Position numbers and translations under genes: made by a program. DNA of 64,000 nucleotides from Bacteroidia bacterium (GTDB lineage Bacteria > Bacteroidota > Bacteroidia > Chitinophagales > UBA2359): contig JAUHXA010000002.1 in NCBI GenBank assembly GCA_030427245.1, positions 124,001-188,000 of the forward strand, given 5' to 3'. Below, piece by piece: positions 1 to 8,870 of the stretch. The first letter of the stretch is position 1; each line of letters starts with the position of its first letter. The notes beneath the pieces are model-generated. The model ran no database searches. It was given only the letters and a program-made list of their open reading frames with translations, and was not told the origin of the DNA.

Positions 1-476
1 GGCGACTTCAACAACAGACTAGCTTGTCCTTGCACAATCGGTTGCAAGACAGTCAATGAAATGATTTTGCTTAGCGGCTTCAATCGAGTCAATGCTACTT
101 GATTGGAACTGGCAGGAGCTTCTTTTCTCATGGCCATTGTAGAAGTAGATTTTCTCGAATAGTTGGCTGCATCACCTGATATACTGCCTTGATTCAATTG
201 ACGAGTTTGCATCTCAGAGGGATTAAAGTTGGGTGCGGTTTTGATAGGTTGAGTGGTGATGTGATTACCCGAAATACGTAGAACCAACAAATCTTTGTCG
301 TGTCCGCTTGAAGGAACGGTGTTGCGACTCGCCTTGATTCTCAAATCATCACCATTGCCCGAACTTGTTGTGCTTTGTTGACTGACTCTATTTTGTGCTT
401 GAAGGTCGCTTGTGAAAAACAACCCTAAAAGCATACTTACATAAAAAAATGTGGAAACGGAGAAGGAAAGTTTCAT
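1..476 (-). CDS. Secreted hypothetical protein, N-terminal part only (runs off the left edge)
   Basis: Reverse-strand open frame from ATG at 476 to window edge; begins MKLSFSVSTFFYVSMLLGLFFTSDLQAQN (signal-peptide-like). Not in the ORF track because it has no stop in the window. Confidence 0.6.
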   Translation of the reverse strand, partial: MKLSFSVSTFFYVSMLLGLFFTSDLQAQNRVSQQSTTSSGNGDDLRIKASRNTVPSSGHDKDLLVLRISGNHITTQPIKTAPNFNPSEMQTRQLNQGSISGDAANYSRKSTSTMAMRKEAPASSNQVALTRLKPLSKIISLTVLQPIVQGQASLLLKS

Positions 477-583
477 GGTTTAAATGGTTTGTTTAAGAAA
501 AAATGAAAAAGGGTTTGTTCGAAGTTAACCTAGTTTATTCAGATTAACAATCTTTTCTGTTCTTTATGATAAGACTATAACGA

Positions 584-1114
584 ATGTTACCGCTTTACTA
601 TTATTTTTTTCCTCTGAGCTTCAATATCAGCAGCGGATTGCTTCACACAAGCCGCACAGAGAGAGATTCGGAAGGGGATTTGCAGACCTCCAAAATCGAA
701 TTTGCCCCCAATTGGAGTGGCAACTTTACGGTTTCCTACCAAATCAAAAAAATCGGTTTGAGCATAGACTATACTGGTTGGGTCACTGGCAAAATGACCC
801 TTCTCGAAGTGTTTGATGTCGAGCCACTGACAGGTAATTTGCTGTCGACTCCTCGGACAACTACTTCAAAAACCTACACCATCCAAAACCTGCAATTGAC
901 CAAAGAGTTTCAAGCTTCAAATGCTGATTCTGGACAATCGTGGAAAGTCTATACGGGCATCAAAAATCTATTTGATTGGCGGCAACAAAGCCCACTTGTT
1001 GGCTTCAATGACCCCAATTTTCCAACGGGTTTCAGCCCGCATTTTGATACGGCTTATGCTTATGGGCCGATTCATGGGAGGGAAGTGTATTTGGGGGTGA
1101 AATGGAGGTGGTGA
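584..1114 (+). pseudogene. C-terminal fragment of a TonB-dependent receptor (5'-truncated)
   Basis: ~160 aa of outer-membrane beta-strand pattern (...SWKVYTGIKNLFDWRQQSPLVGFNDPNF...YGPIHGREVYLGVKWRW) ending in aromatic residues; no plug domain or signal peptide upstream. Confidence 0.65.
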
Positions 1115-1374
1115 TATAGGGATATTTTTTCAAAAAAAACTTCAATCAAATTTTCGTTATAAACAATTGACAATAAAATAGTTTCCTGTTTTAATCTCCA
1201 TCTTCCCCAATAATTGTAATTCTTTTTCAAAAAAACTCCAATCAAAATCTTCAATCCGACCTTTCCAATTCGTCTATTACAAACATCAGGCAAACAGAAA
1301 GATTTAATTAAAATTTTGCCTTAAAGGTTGAATACGTTTTCAACCCTTTTTTTAAACCTTTAAATGTTATTATT

Positions 1375-1647
1375 ATGTCAATGAAGATTTATGTAGGCAA
1401 TCTGCCTTTTACCGCAACAGAAGATGAACTTAGAGACTTATTTAGTGAATATGGCGCTGTTGAGAGTGTCAATATTGTATCAGATAGAGAAACAGGACAA
1501 CCAAGAGGTTTTGGTTTTGTTGAGATGTCAAGTGGAGCAGATGAGGCAATTTCGGCTTTGCATCAAAAAGAGATGGGGGGTAGAACTCTAAATGTCACTC
1601 CAGGAAGACCAACACCGGGCAGAGATCATTCTCGCCCTAGTTGGTAA
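1375..1647 (+). CDS. RRM-domain RNA-binding protein
   Basis: MKIYVGNLPFTATEDELRDLFSEYGAVESVNIVSDRETGQPRGFGFVEM: RNP2 (IYVGNL) and RNP1 (RGFGFVEM) motifs. Confidence 0.93.
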   Translation: MSMKIYVGNLPFTATEDELRDLFSEYGAVESVNIVSDRETGQPRGFGFVEMSSGADEAISALHQKEMGGRTLNVTPGRPTPGRDHSRPSW

Positions 1648-1899
1648 TTGATTACCTTTTTGACGAATAGTACAATCACTTTAGCTCGGTGGAAACGGCT
1701 GGCGAAATGTCGGAAGAGGAACTCTATTGTATGTTTTATGCCTATGATGTTACGGGCGAAAAAGAAAGCATTGACATCAATGAATATACAGCTTTTATGA
1801 AGGATGTGTACAATCCAATAGAAGTAGTATAGTTATTTGATTGTCTATCCAACTAAAGAAGGTCAGCAAGTTTTGAAACTTCCTGATCTTCTTTGTTTT

Positions 1900-4800
1900 T
1901 TATCCTCCAATCAACGCATACCCCGCCCAATCTTCTGGCGTTTTCATTTTTTGCTCAATCAATGCCAACTTCGCTTTCCGCAAAGCAATCGCATAATCCT
2001 CGCCTTCAAGGATATGACCAAACAAAGTCTTCACCAATTCTCCACTCGACTCATCGGGAATGTCAAACTGAGTGAAAATGATATTGGAAGCCCCCGCATA
2101 CAAAAATCCTCGATTAATCGCCATCATTCCTTCGCCTGTCACCAATTTGCCCACCCCACTGCTGCAACTGCTCAATACGACCAATTCGGCATTCAATTGA
2201 AGGTGATAGGCTTCGGAGGTGTGTAGGAGGTAATTTGAATAGGTATCGGATACCTCGACACTCCTATCATCTGTCGCCTGACCCCTTGCTAGATAAATCC
2301 CCGAAAGCCCAGCGTTTCCATCCTGCGCATAGCCATGTGTCGCAATCAAAACATACTTGTGATTCATCGCATTTTCAAACAAATTTTCCTTATTCGCAGA
2401 AGCATACAAAAAAGCCTGAGCATCCAATTCTTTGGCTTCAAAAAGTTGGAAAACCTCTTTCACTTCATTTTCTGTATTCGGTAATTTAGACAAAGCTGCT
2501 TCTCCCGCTCGATTGGAGCGCATGACTTTGGTTTGCCCTCTACTACTGGCAAGCGCAAGCTCTGTATTTTCAGAACCGTCAAAATTCACAGGTGCAAAAC
2601 CTAAAAAACTGGCAGCTTGTGGTGGTTTTTGTTCTTGTTGGGCGACACTGTGTAGAAGCATAGTCGCCGAATAGTGGTAGCTAATGTCGTAATCTTTGAC
2701 CAAATAAGGCAATGCCGAAAAATCACAATCGGCACTGATTTTGGCTCGGCTTTCTGTGTTTAGCTTCCTCGTATCTATCAAGGCATCAAAGGAAAGAGTA
2801 GTAAGTTCATTGTGTGGAATGAGGATGAGTTTAGAGGTATTTTGTAGATCCTCCAAAACAGGTCGCAGCAATAAATCAAACAAAATACTGGCACTGTCCA
2901 TGTATTCGTCAATGTCTGCAAGGGCAATTGCATCTTGGAAATCGGAAATGAGTTGGGGGAAATTGGAGGGTTTGTCGAGGGTGTGGATTTGGTAATCATT
3001 GGAGGTGATGGTGAAGATGTAAACTTTTTCCTCTGCAATATGGTAGGAAATCAATGTAGAGAATTCCCCCTTTGAAGGGGGTAAGGGGGATGTTTGGGTC
3101 TGTAAGTAGCGTTGAATCTCCCCCACAGAAGCCGTCTCCACCGCATACTTCATGCGATAATATTCTGGGTAATCTGCTTCAAATTGTTCAATGAGTTGGT
3201 CGTATTGTTGCTTGTAGTCAAAGTGTTGGCTTTGAAATTTGGAGAGTAACTCTTCATCTTTTTTAGTTCCTTTCAGGACAGGTTTTGCTTCTTGGGCAGC
3301 AATGCTTTTGTCGAGATAATTGAGTTCTATTTTGAGTTGTTTTTCTTTCTGCAATAAGTCTGTGGGGATATTGGCGGCGGCTTTGGCTTCGGAATCTTTG
3401 AGGCTGGAAAGGAGAAGAATGGCTTTGGATTGTTCGGAGAAGTCGAAAGCAAGGTTTTTGCAGCCTTGGGTGGTGTACGGAATATTGGTGAATTCGGGGT
3501 GTTGGGGGATTTCTGCAAGGTCTTGGTAAACTTTGGCTGTTTGGAGGGTGATTTGGATGGCGAGATTATAGGTGTCAGCGGCTTTTTCAGCTAAGGTGTG
3601 TTTAGAGCCTTCAGTTTTGTAGCTTTGGCGCATGTTGGAAACCAATTCGGCTGCGATAAGAGCTGTGGCAAGCGTGGCTTGTAAATCTTTAAGAATTTGA
3701 GTTTTGTGTGTATAGTAAGCAAAAAAAGCTTCCGTTTTTCCCTTCAAAGCACTTAATAGATTATAGCCACTACTATATTCTTTTAAAATTGGATTTGGAA
3801 AAATGGACGCTTTTTTAAAAGAGGGTATTAAAGCAATTAATGCTTTTTGGTGATAACTAATGGCAAGGTCATAATCGCCTTTTGATTCATAACAACTCCC
3901 CAGATTATTCAAACTATCTGCTACACGAGGATGCTCCTTGCCCGAAACTTTTTTTCGAATAGCTAAGGCTTTTTGGTGATAACTAATGGCAAGGTCATTA
4001 TCCCCTTTTGAATGGTAACAACTCCCCAGATTATTCAAACTATCTGCTACATAAGGATGCTCCTTACCAAAGCTTTTTTTCCAAATAGCCAAGGCTTTTT
4101 GGTCATAACTAATGGCAAGGTCATAATCGCCTTTTGATTCATAACAAATCCCCAGATTGCCTAAACTCATTGCTACATAAGGATGCTCCTTACCAAAGCT
4201 TTTTTTACGAATAGCCAAGGCTTTTTGGTGATAACTAATGGCAAGGTCATAATCGCCTTTTGAATCATAACATGTACCCAGATTATTCAAACTCGCTGCT
4301 ACATGAGGATGCTCCTTACCCATGTTTTTTTTCCAAATAGCCAAGGCTTTTTGGTCATAACTAATGGCAAGGTCATAATCGCCTTTTGAATCATAACAAA
4401 TCCCCAGATTATTTAAACTTATTGCTACATGAGGATGCTCCTTACCAAAGCTTTTTTTGCGAATAGCCAAAGCTTTTTGGTGATAACTAATGGCAAGGTC
4501 ATTATCACCTTTTGCTTGATAACATGTACCCAGATTATTTAAACTTATTGCTACATGAGGATGCTCCTTACCCATGCTTTTCTTACAAATAGCCAGAGCA
4601 TTTTGGTGATAATTTATGGCAAGGTCATTATCGCCTTTTGATTCATAACAAGTCCCCAGATTGCTTAAACTCTGTGCTACATCAGGATGTTCCTTACCCA
4701 AGCTTTTTTTGCGAATAGCCAAAGCTTTTTGGTGATAACTAATGGCAAGGTCATTATCGCCTTTAGCCTTATAGCAAATACCCAGATTATTTAAACTCGT

Positions 4801-5202
4801 TGCTACATGAGAATCCTCCTTACCCAAGCTTTTTTTACGAATAGCTACTGCTTTTTGGTGATAACTAATGGCAAGGTCATTATCGCCTTTTGATTCATAA
4901 CAAATCCCCAGATTATTCAAACTCGTTGCTACATGAGGATGCTCCTTGCCTAAATATTTTCTCCCTATTTCTAAAACTTGTTTTACCAACTCTATACTCT
5001 TATCATATTCACCTAAAAGATAATACACCCACCCAATTTCATTATTCGCCTTTACCCATTCCTCCCACTCCTCCCATTGTTCATATAAAACACTCGCTCG
5101 TTCGTACATTTTTATTGCGTCCTCATACTTCGCCTCCTTCTCCAATGCTTTCCCCTCCTCAAAATACTGCTCCGCCAATTTCAAATCCTTCTCTTTAGAC
5201 AT
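1900..5202 (-). CDS. TPR-repeat protein with C-terminal CHAT (caspase-like) peptidase domain
   Basis: About nine 42-aa TPRs (SLNNLGICYESKGDNDLAISYHQKALAIRKKS), then CHAT signature with His (VLIATHGYA) and Cys (VVLSSCSSGVG) dyad and C-terminal GASNIIFTQFDIPDESSGELVKTLFGHIL...AGYALIG. Confidence 0.93.
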   Translation of the reverse strand: MSKEKDLKLAEQYFEEGKALEKEAKYEDAIKMYERASVLYEQWEEWEEWVKANNEIGWVYYLLGEYDKSIELVKQVLEIGRKYLGKEHPHVATSLNNLGICYESKGDNDLAISYHQKAVAIRKKSLGKEDSHVATSLNNLGICYKAKGDNDLAISYHQKALAIRKKSLGKEHPDVAQSLSNLGTCYESKGDNDLAINYHQNALAICKKSMGKEHPHVAISLNNLGTCYQAKGDNDLAISYHQKALAIRKKSFGKEHPHVAISLNNLGICYDSKGDYDLAISYDQKALAIWKKNMGKEHPHVAASLNNLGTCYDSKGDYDLAISYHQKALAIRKKSFGKEHPYVAMSLGNLGICYESKGDYDLAISYDQKALAIWKKSFGKEHPYVADSLNNLGSCYHSKGDNDLAISYHQKALAIRKKVSGKEHPRVADSLNNLGSCYESKGDYDLAISYHQKALIALIPSFKKASIFPNPILKEYSSGYNLLSALKGKTEAFFAYYTHKTQILKDLQATLATALIAAELVSNMRQSYKTEGSKHTLAEKAADTYNLAIQITLQTAKVYQDLAEIPQHPEFTNIPYTTQGCKNLAFDFSEQSKAILLLSSLKDSEAKAAANIPTDLLQKEKQLKIELNYLDKSIAAQEAKPVLKGTKKDEELLSKFQSQHFDYKQQYDQLIEQFEADYPEYYRMKYAVETASVGEIQRYLQTQTSPLPPSKGEFSTLISYHIAEEKVYIFTITSNDYQIHTLDKPSNFPQLISDFQDAIALADIDEYMDSASILFDLLLRPVLEDLQNTSKLILIPHNELTTLSFDALIDTRKLNTESRAKISADCDFSALPYLVKDYDISYHYSATMLLHSVAQQEQKPPQAASFLGFAPVNFDGSENTELALASSRGQTKVMRSNRAGEAALSKLPNTENEVKEVFQLFEAKELDAQAFLYASANKENLFENAMNHKYVLIATHGYAQDGNAGLSGIYLARGQATDDRSVEVSDTYSNYLLHTSEAYHLQLNAELVVLSSCSSGVGKLVTGEGMMAINRGFLYAGASNIIFTQFDIPDESSGELVKTLFGHILEGEDYAIALRKAKLALIEQKMKTPEDWAGYALIGG
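3826..4957 (-). repeat. Tandem 126-bp coding repeat (about nine TPR units)
   Basis: Near-identical units of 'aaggctttttggtgataactaatggcaaggtcataatcgcc...' every 126 bp on the + strand. Confidence 0.92.
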
Positions 5203-5289
5203 AGTGATTTTATTTTTTCAAGTAATGGTGAATTGATATTGAAGTGAATGAAAAACTGCTGGAACAAAATACACTTTATTTGGAATAAT

Positions 5290-6516
5290 TTACCAATCCC
5301 ACGAATCATTCTCTTCGCAAATTGAGCATTTTTTACGAACACCAGGAGCAGGGTCTTTTCCAAAAGTTGCATTGCTACACCTTTCACCATCATACACTAC
5401 TTTGGTTACATACCTTCCGTTTGCCCCATAGCGAACCATCTGAGAACCATAAAGCTGTAAGCTTTGGTTTTCATCTGCAATTTCCTTCCAAGTACAAGAA
5501 AACGGAGCATCCTCCTCACAAATTGAGCATGTTTTACGAGTACCACGAGCAGGATCGCTCCCAAAAACAGCATTGCTACACCTCGAGCCAGCAGGCACTA
5601 ATTTGGTTACGTATTTTCCATTTGCGCCGTAGCGAATCACTTTATAACCAGAAAATTGCATATTTTGATTTTCGGCAGCAATTTCTTTCCAAGTACAAGG
5701 AGGAGGAGCATGTTCTTCGCATATTGAGCATTTTTTACGAACACCAGGAGCGGGGTCTTTTCCAAAAGCAGCATTGTCGCACCTTGTTCCTGCTCCTACT
5801 TCCTTGGTCACATAACGCTTATCGGTTCCATAACGAATCATTTGGCTACCTTTGAATTGGAGAATTTCGCGCTCAGAAGCAATTGTTTTCCATCTTTCTC
5901 CGCAAGGCTCAATAGGTCGAGGAGATACCTTCACCAATGGGCGGTGACGAATGGACAGTTTTTCCAATCTGAAAGCTTGAGGCTTCTCCATGCCATAATT
6001 TGAGAATTGAGCGATTTTGGTTCCATTGCCTCTTGAACCACCATAAATACCCAATGCCTTGTCACTATTGCGATTTCTGATGAGGTAAGTATCAGAATCA
6101 GGAGTAGTTGAAATTAACTCAAACTGCTGGCTATAGCCACCATTTTTATTATTTTGAACCACTTTGGCATTTTCTTCTTCTGACCTTCCATGAATATCCA
6201 AGACCAAATTGCTGTTCACATTTCGAATAAAATAATAACCATCTTCTGTTTTTTCAAATCTGAATTGCTGACTTCGCCCATTGTGTCTATCCCATTGGTG
6301 AATTGGAGCATTTGATTCTTTAGATTGCCCATAAACATCCAATGCTTTATTAGTGAGGGGAATAGTAATGATGTAAATGGATTTTTCATCAACAGGCTGA
6401 AAGGATGTAGGTCCACAAACCACAATATAAGGATCCCAATTGTCTTGTCCATTAGCAGAAAGGCTAAAGAAAATGATACCTGTAAACAGCAATAAAAAAT
6501 TGGCTAAGTGTCTCAT
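5290..6516 (-). CDS. Secreted RICIN-type beta-trefoil lectin-like protein with three Cys-containing ~60-aa repeat modules
   Basis: Signal peptide (LLLFTGIIFFSLSANGQ); trefoil-like repeats SQQFRFEKTEDGYYFIRNVNSNLVLDIHG / SQQFELI...YLIRNRNSDKALGIYGG; three modules C.WK.IA.E.....GS..(V/I)RYG.(N)GKYVTK.V..G.RC.NA.FG.DPA.G.RK.CSICEE. Confidence 0.8.
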   Translation of the reverse strand: MRHLANFLLLFTGIIFFSLSANGQDNWDPYIVVCGPTSFQPVDEKSIYIITIPLTNKALDVYGQSKESNAPIHQWDRHNGRSQQFRFEKTEDGYYFIRNVNSNLVLDIHGRSEEENAKVVQNNKNGGYSQQFELISTTPDSDTYLIRNRNSDKALGIYGGSRGNGTKIAQFSNYGMEKPQAFRLEKLSIRHRPLVKVSPRPIEPCGERWKTIASEREILQFKGSQMIRYGTDKRYVTKEVGAGTRCDNAAFGKDPAPGVRKKCSICEEHAPPPCTWKEIAAENQNMQFSGYKVIRYGANGKYVTKLVPAGSRCSNAVFGSDPARGTRKTCSICEEDAPFSCTWKEIADENQSLQLYGSQMVRYGANGRYVTKVVYDGERCSNATFGKDPAPGVRKKCSICEENDSWDW

Positions 6517-6624
6517 GCTAAAAATTAATTTGAGGTTAAAAAAATTGGTTTAAATCATTTGATTTAATCTATAAACCGAAAGTAGAAATGCGCTTTAGAC
6601 ACTTTTTTTTAAAAAAAAGGTATA

Positions 6625-6662
6625 AAAAAAGGAGCTGCCTTTTTTCAAAAAGACAACTCCTG
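6625..6662 (-). terminator. Stem-loop downstream of the 6699-8693 gene
   Basis: aggagctgccttttttcaaaaagacaactcct: complementary arms with A/T-rich flanks. Confidence 0.5.
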
Positions 6663-6698
6663 ATTTATTTTCTCTCTTTATGAAAAACTTCAATGCGA

Positions 6699-8693
6699 TT
6701 ACCTTCTTTCGACCGTAAAGGTTTCCAATGAGCCTCTTCTCGTTCTATTGGCATTTACTATATTTCCATTGTTATTCTCGGCAACTACATAGTGTCCAGT
6801 ATGGGTTTTTAAAGCTATTTTGTTGTTTCCTAAATCTATTTTTGTAAAAGTTTCCCATCTCCCTATCTTTGTTCTGTTGGCAGCCAGCGTACTACCACCT
6901 CCATCTTTGGCAGATAGGTAATGACCAGTATGTGTTTTCAAGGCGACTTTATTATTGCCCAATTCTTCCATTGTAAACGTTTCCCACCTTCCTACTTTCG
7001 TTCTATTGGCAGCTACGGCACTACCACCTCCATCTTTAGCACTGATATAGTGATTGGAAACTGTTTTTAAGGCGATGGTGTTTGTTTTGGGAGTATTGGA
7101 ATTATCACAAATCGAACATTTCTTAGGAACGCCAGGGGCAGGATCACTAAAAGTTCCATTGTTACATTTTGTACCACTGGCGACTACCTTGGTTACAAAT
7201 TTTCCATTTGCTCCATAGCGAACCAATTTAGAACCCGAAAACTGTAAGGTTTGATTTTCTGATGCAATCTCATTCCATGTTCCATTACATGTTGTAGGAG
7301 TTGGCTCGATTGCTCCAAAATCGACCTCAAATCGTTCTATAACTGTATAATCCACAGGCACGGGCTCATAATTTACCGAAAAACCCATGTTTTTCTGTTT
7401 CATATACATCAATCTTAGGTGTATTTTTACTTCAAACAAAGCTTTCTGTGCATAATTATTAGGTGCTTTAAAAGTACCCATTGAAGCTACGGGAAGATTG
7501 CTCATCGCAAGATCAGGTAAAAAATTAAGGGGAGTTCCACCAAATTGACCTGCCGCATCCATTCTTATTAAATCTTTTGCCTCTTGATAAGGAGAATTTC
7601 CTCCTAAGGGGTTTGACCATGTATCGGAAGTATTGGTACTGGTAAGTTTGTACTTGGTTTTGACTACCGTTCCTGATGTATTATCTTCAACAGAAAATGC
7701 TTTCAAATTGCTAGAGTAGGTCATACCAAAGTTAACACCTGTATTTATACTTGACTCTCCTCCATCTTTACTAATAGCTGATCCCATTTGTAAATCTATG
7801 CCGCTTGAGCTTGATACTGAACCTTCTGATTGATCTGTATTAGGACCATAGGATGGCAAATTAAAACTGTTGGTTAAGCATCGGATTTCTACATTCGCTT
7901 CTTCCAGATAATAGCCTCGTTCAGCATGACTATCATAACAAAGATTGCCATTCAAGTCTGCTGCTACACGAGAACCAGCCAGACTGACATTGATATACCT
8001 TTGGTCTTTATAGGTTCCAATACTGCTAACAAAGTTTAAGTAAACTCGGGGCTGCTGTCTTTTCCCTCGCTCTACCTTTGATAGTTCGATGGGCTTTGTT
8101 ATTGTTTCAAAATTATAGATAGTAATCCCATTTCCCCTATCTGTTTTTCCTAAATAGGGTACTTGAGTTGTTGTCATATTGTTTGTGCGTGAGAGAGGTT
8201 TAGCATGTTTGGAGTAGTCTGGATAAATATCATAAACAGACGTACCCAATAATTTTTTGCCACCAAACCAGCTATTTTCATTAAATTCATAGTATCCATT
8301 GTCCGTGTTCCTGTTATGTCTCGTTGAGCCTTTTGTAATATGAATGTATTCACATTTCCAGTTTTCAGAAATTGCTTTTTTATACTTTAATACAATTTTG
8401 CTGATTTTTCCAACATCCAATTTGTTTACCACAAATTCATCAGTTCCGCCTTGTGTCTTATTTCCTTTTATGTTGAAAGCACCCGTGGATCCCCATTCTC
8501 CGTGAATATCTAGGCTAATATCGTTATCACTTGCAGCACCTTTTTCATTTGCCGTTTTTACTTTAATGTGGTAATTTACTTTTTGAGCTGATACCGACAT
8601 ACTCACCAATAAGCAAAAAGCCATTAAAAGTAAGCTGCTAAAAACTCTAAGCTTCGTTCTTTTTAAATTTACGATTTCAAATAAATGTCTCAT
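6699..8693 (-). CDS. Secreted multidomain protein: PLAT/LH2-like N-terminus, beta-rich central domain, Cys module, three fascin-like beta-trefoil repeats
   Basis: Signal peptide to VSAQ; VNYHIKVKTANEKGAASDNDISLDIHGEWGSTGAF...DEFVVNKLDVGKISKIVLKYKKAISENWKCEYIHI (PLAT-like); RYGANGKFVTKVVASGTKCNNGTFSDPAPGVPKKCSIC module; 3x (N/K)xALKTHTGHYLSAKDGGGSxxAANRTKxGRWETFT. Confidence 0.75.
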   Translation of the reverse strand: MRHLFEIVNLKRTKLRVFSSLLLMAFCLLVSMSVSAQKVNYHIKVKTANEKGAASDNDISLDIHGEWGSTGAFNIKGNKTQGGTDEFVVNKLDVGKISKIVLKYKKAISENWKCEYIHITKGSTRHNRNTDNGYYEFNENSWFGGKKLLGTSVYDIYPDYSKHAKPLSRTNNMTTTQVPYLGKTDRGNGITIYNFETITKPIELSKVERGKRQQPRVYLNFVSSIGTYKDQRYINVSLAGSRVAADLNGNLCYDSHAERGYYLEEANVEIRCLTNSFNLPSYGPNTDQSEGSVSSSSGIDLQMGSAISKDGGESSINTGVNFGMTYSSNLKAFSVEDNTSGTVVKTKYKLTSTNTSDTWSNPLGGNSPYQEAKDLIRMDAAGQFGGTPLNFLPDLAMSNLPVASMGTFKAPNNYAQKALFEVKIHLRLMYMKQKNMGFSVNYEPVPVDYTVIERFEVDFGAIEPTPTTCNGTWNEIASENQTLQFSGSKLVRYGANGKFVTKVVASGTKCNNGTFSDPAPGVPKKCSICDNSNTPKTNTIALKTVSNHYISAKDGGGSAVAANRTKVGRWETFTMEELGNNKVALKTHTGHYLSAKDGGGSTLAANRTKIGRWETFTKIDLGNNKIALKTHTGHYVVAENNNGNIVNANRTRRGSLETFTVERR

Positions 8694-8820
8694 GTTTAAA
8701 ATTTGTTTGAGGTTAATAAAAAAGTTTAATCAATTGATTTGCTCCATTAACCGCAAGCCAAATCCTCCTTTGGACACTTTTTTGAAAAGTTTTTTATTTT
8801 TTTTACTTTTATTCGCCAAA

Positions 8821-8853
8821 AGGAATCGGATACCTTCGAGGTATCCGATTCCT
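8821..8853. repeat. REP-like palindrome (15-bp arms, TCG loop)
   Basis: AGGAATCGGATACCT-TCG-AGGTATCCGATTCCT, perfect inverted repeat. Confidence 0.9.
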
Positions 8854-8870
8854 AAACTTAAAACAACTCC

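Noticed and set aside
3826-4957. Regular direct repeats that could be mistaken for a CRISPR array
   Set aside because: 126-bp period, no spacers, and the repeats are in-frame TPR codons of the CHAT protein.
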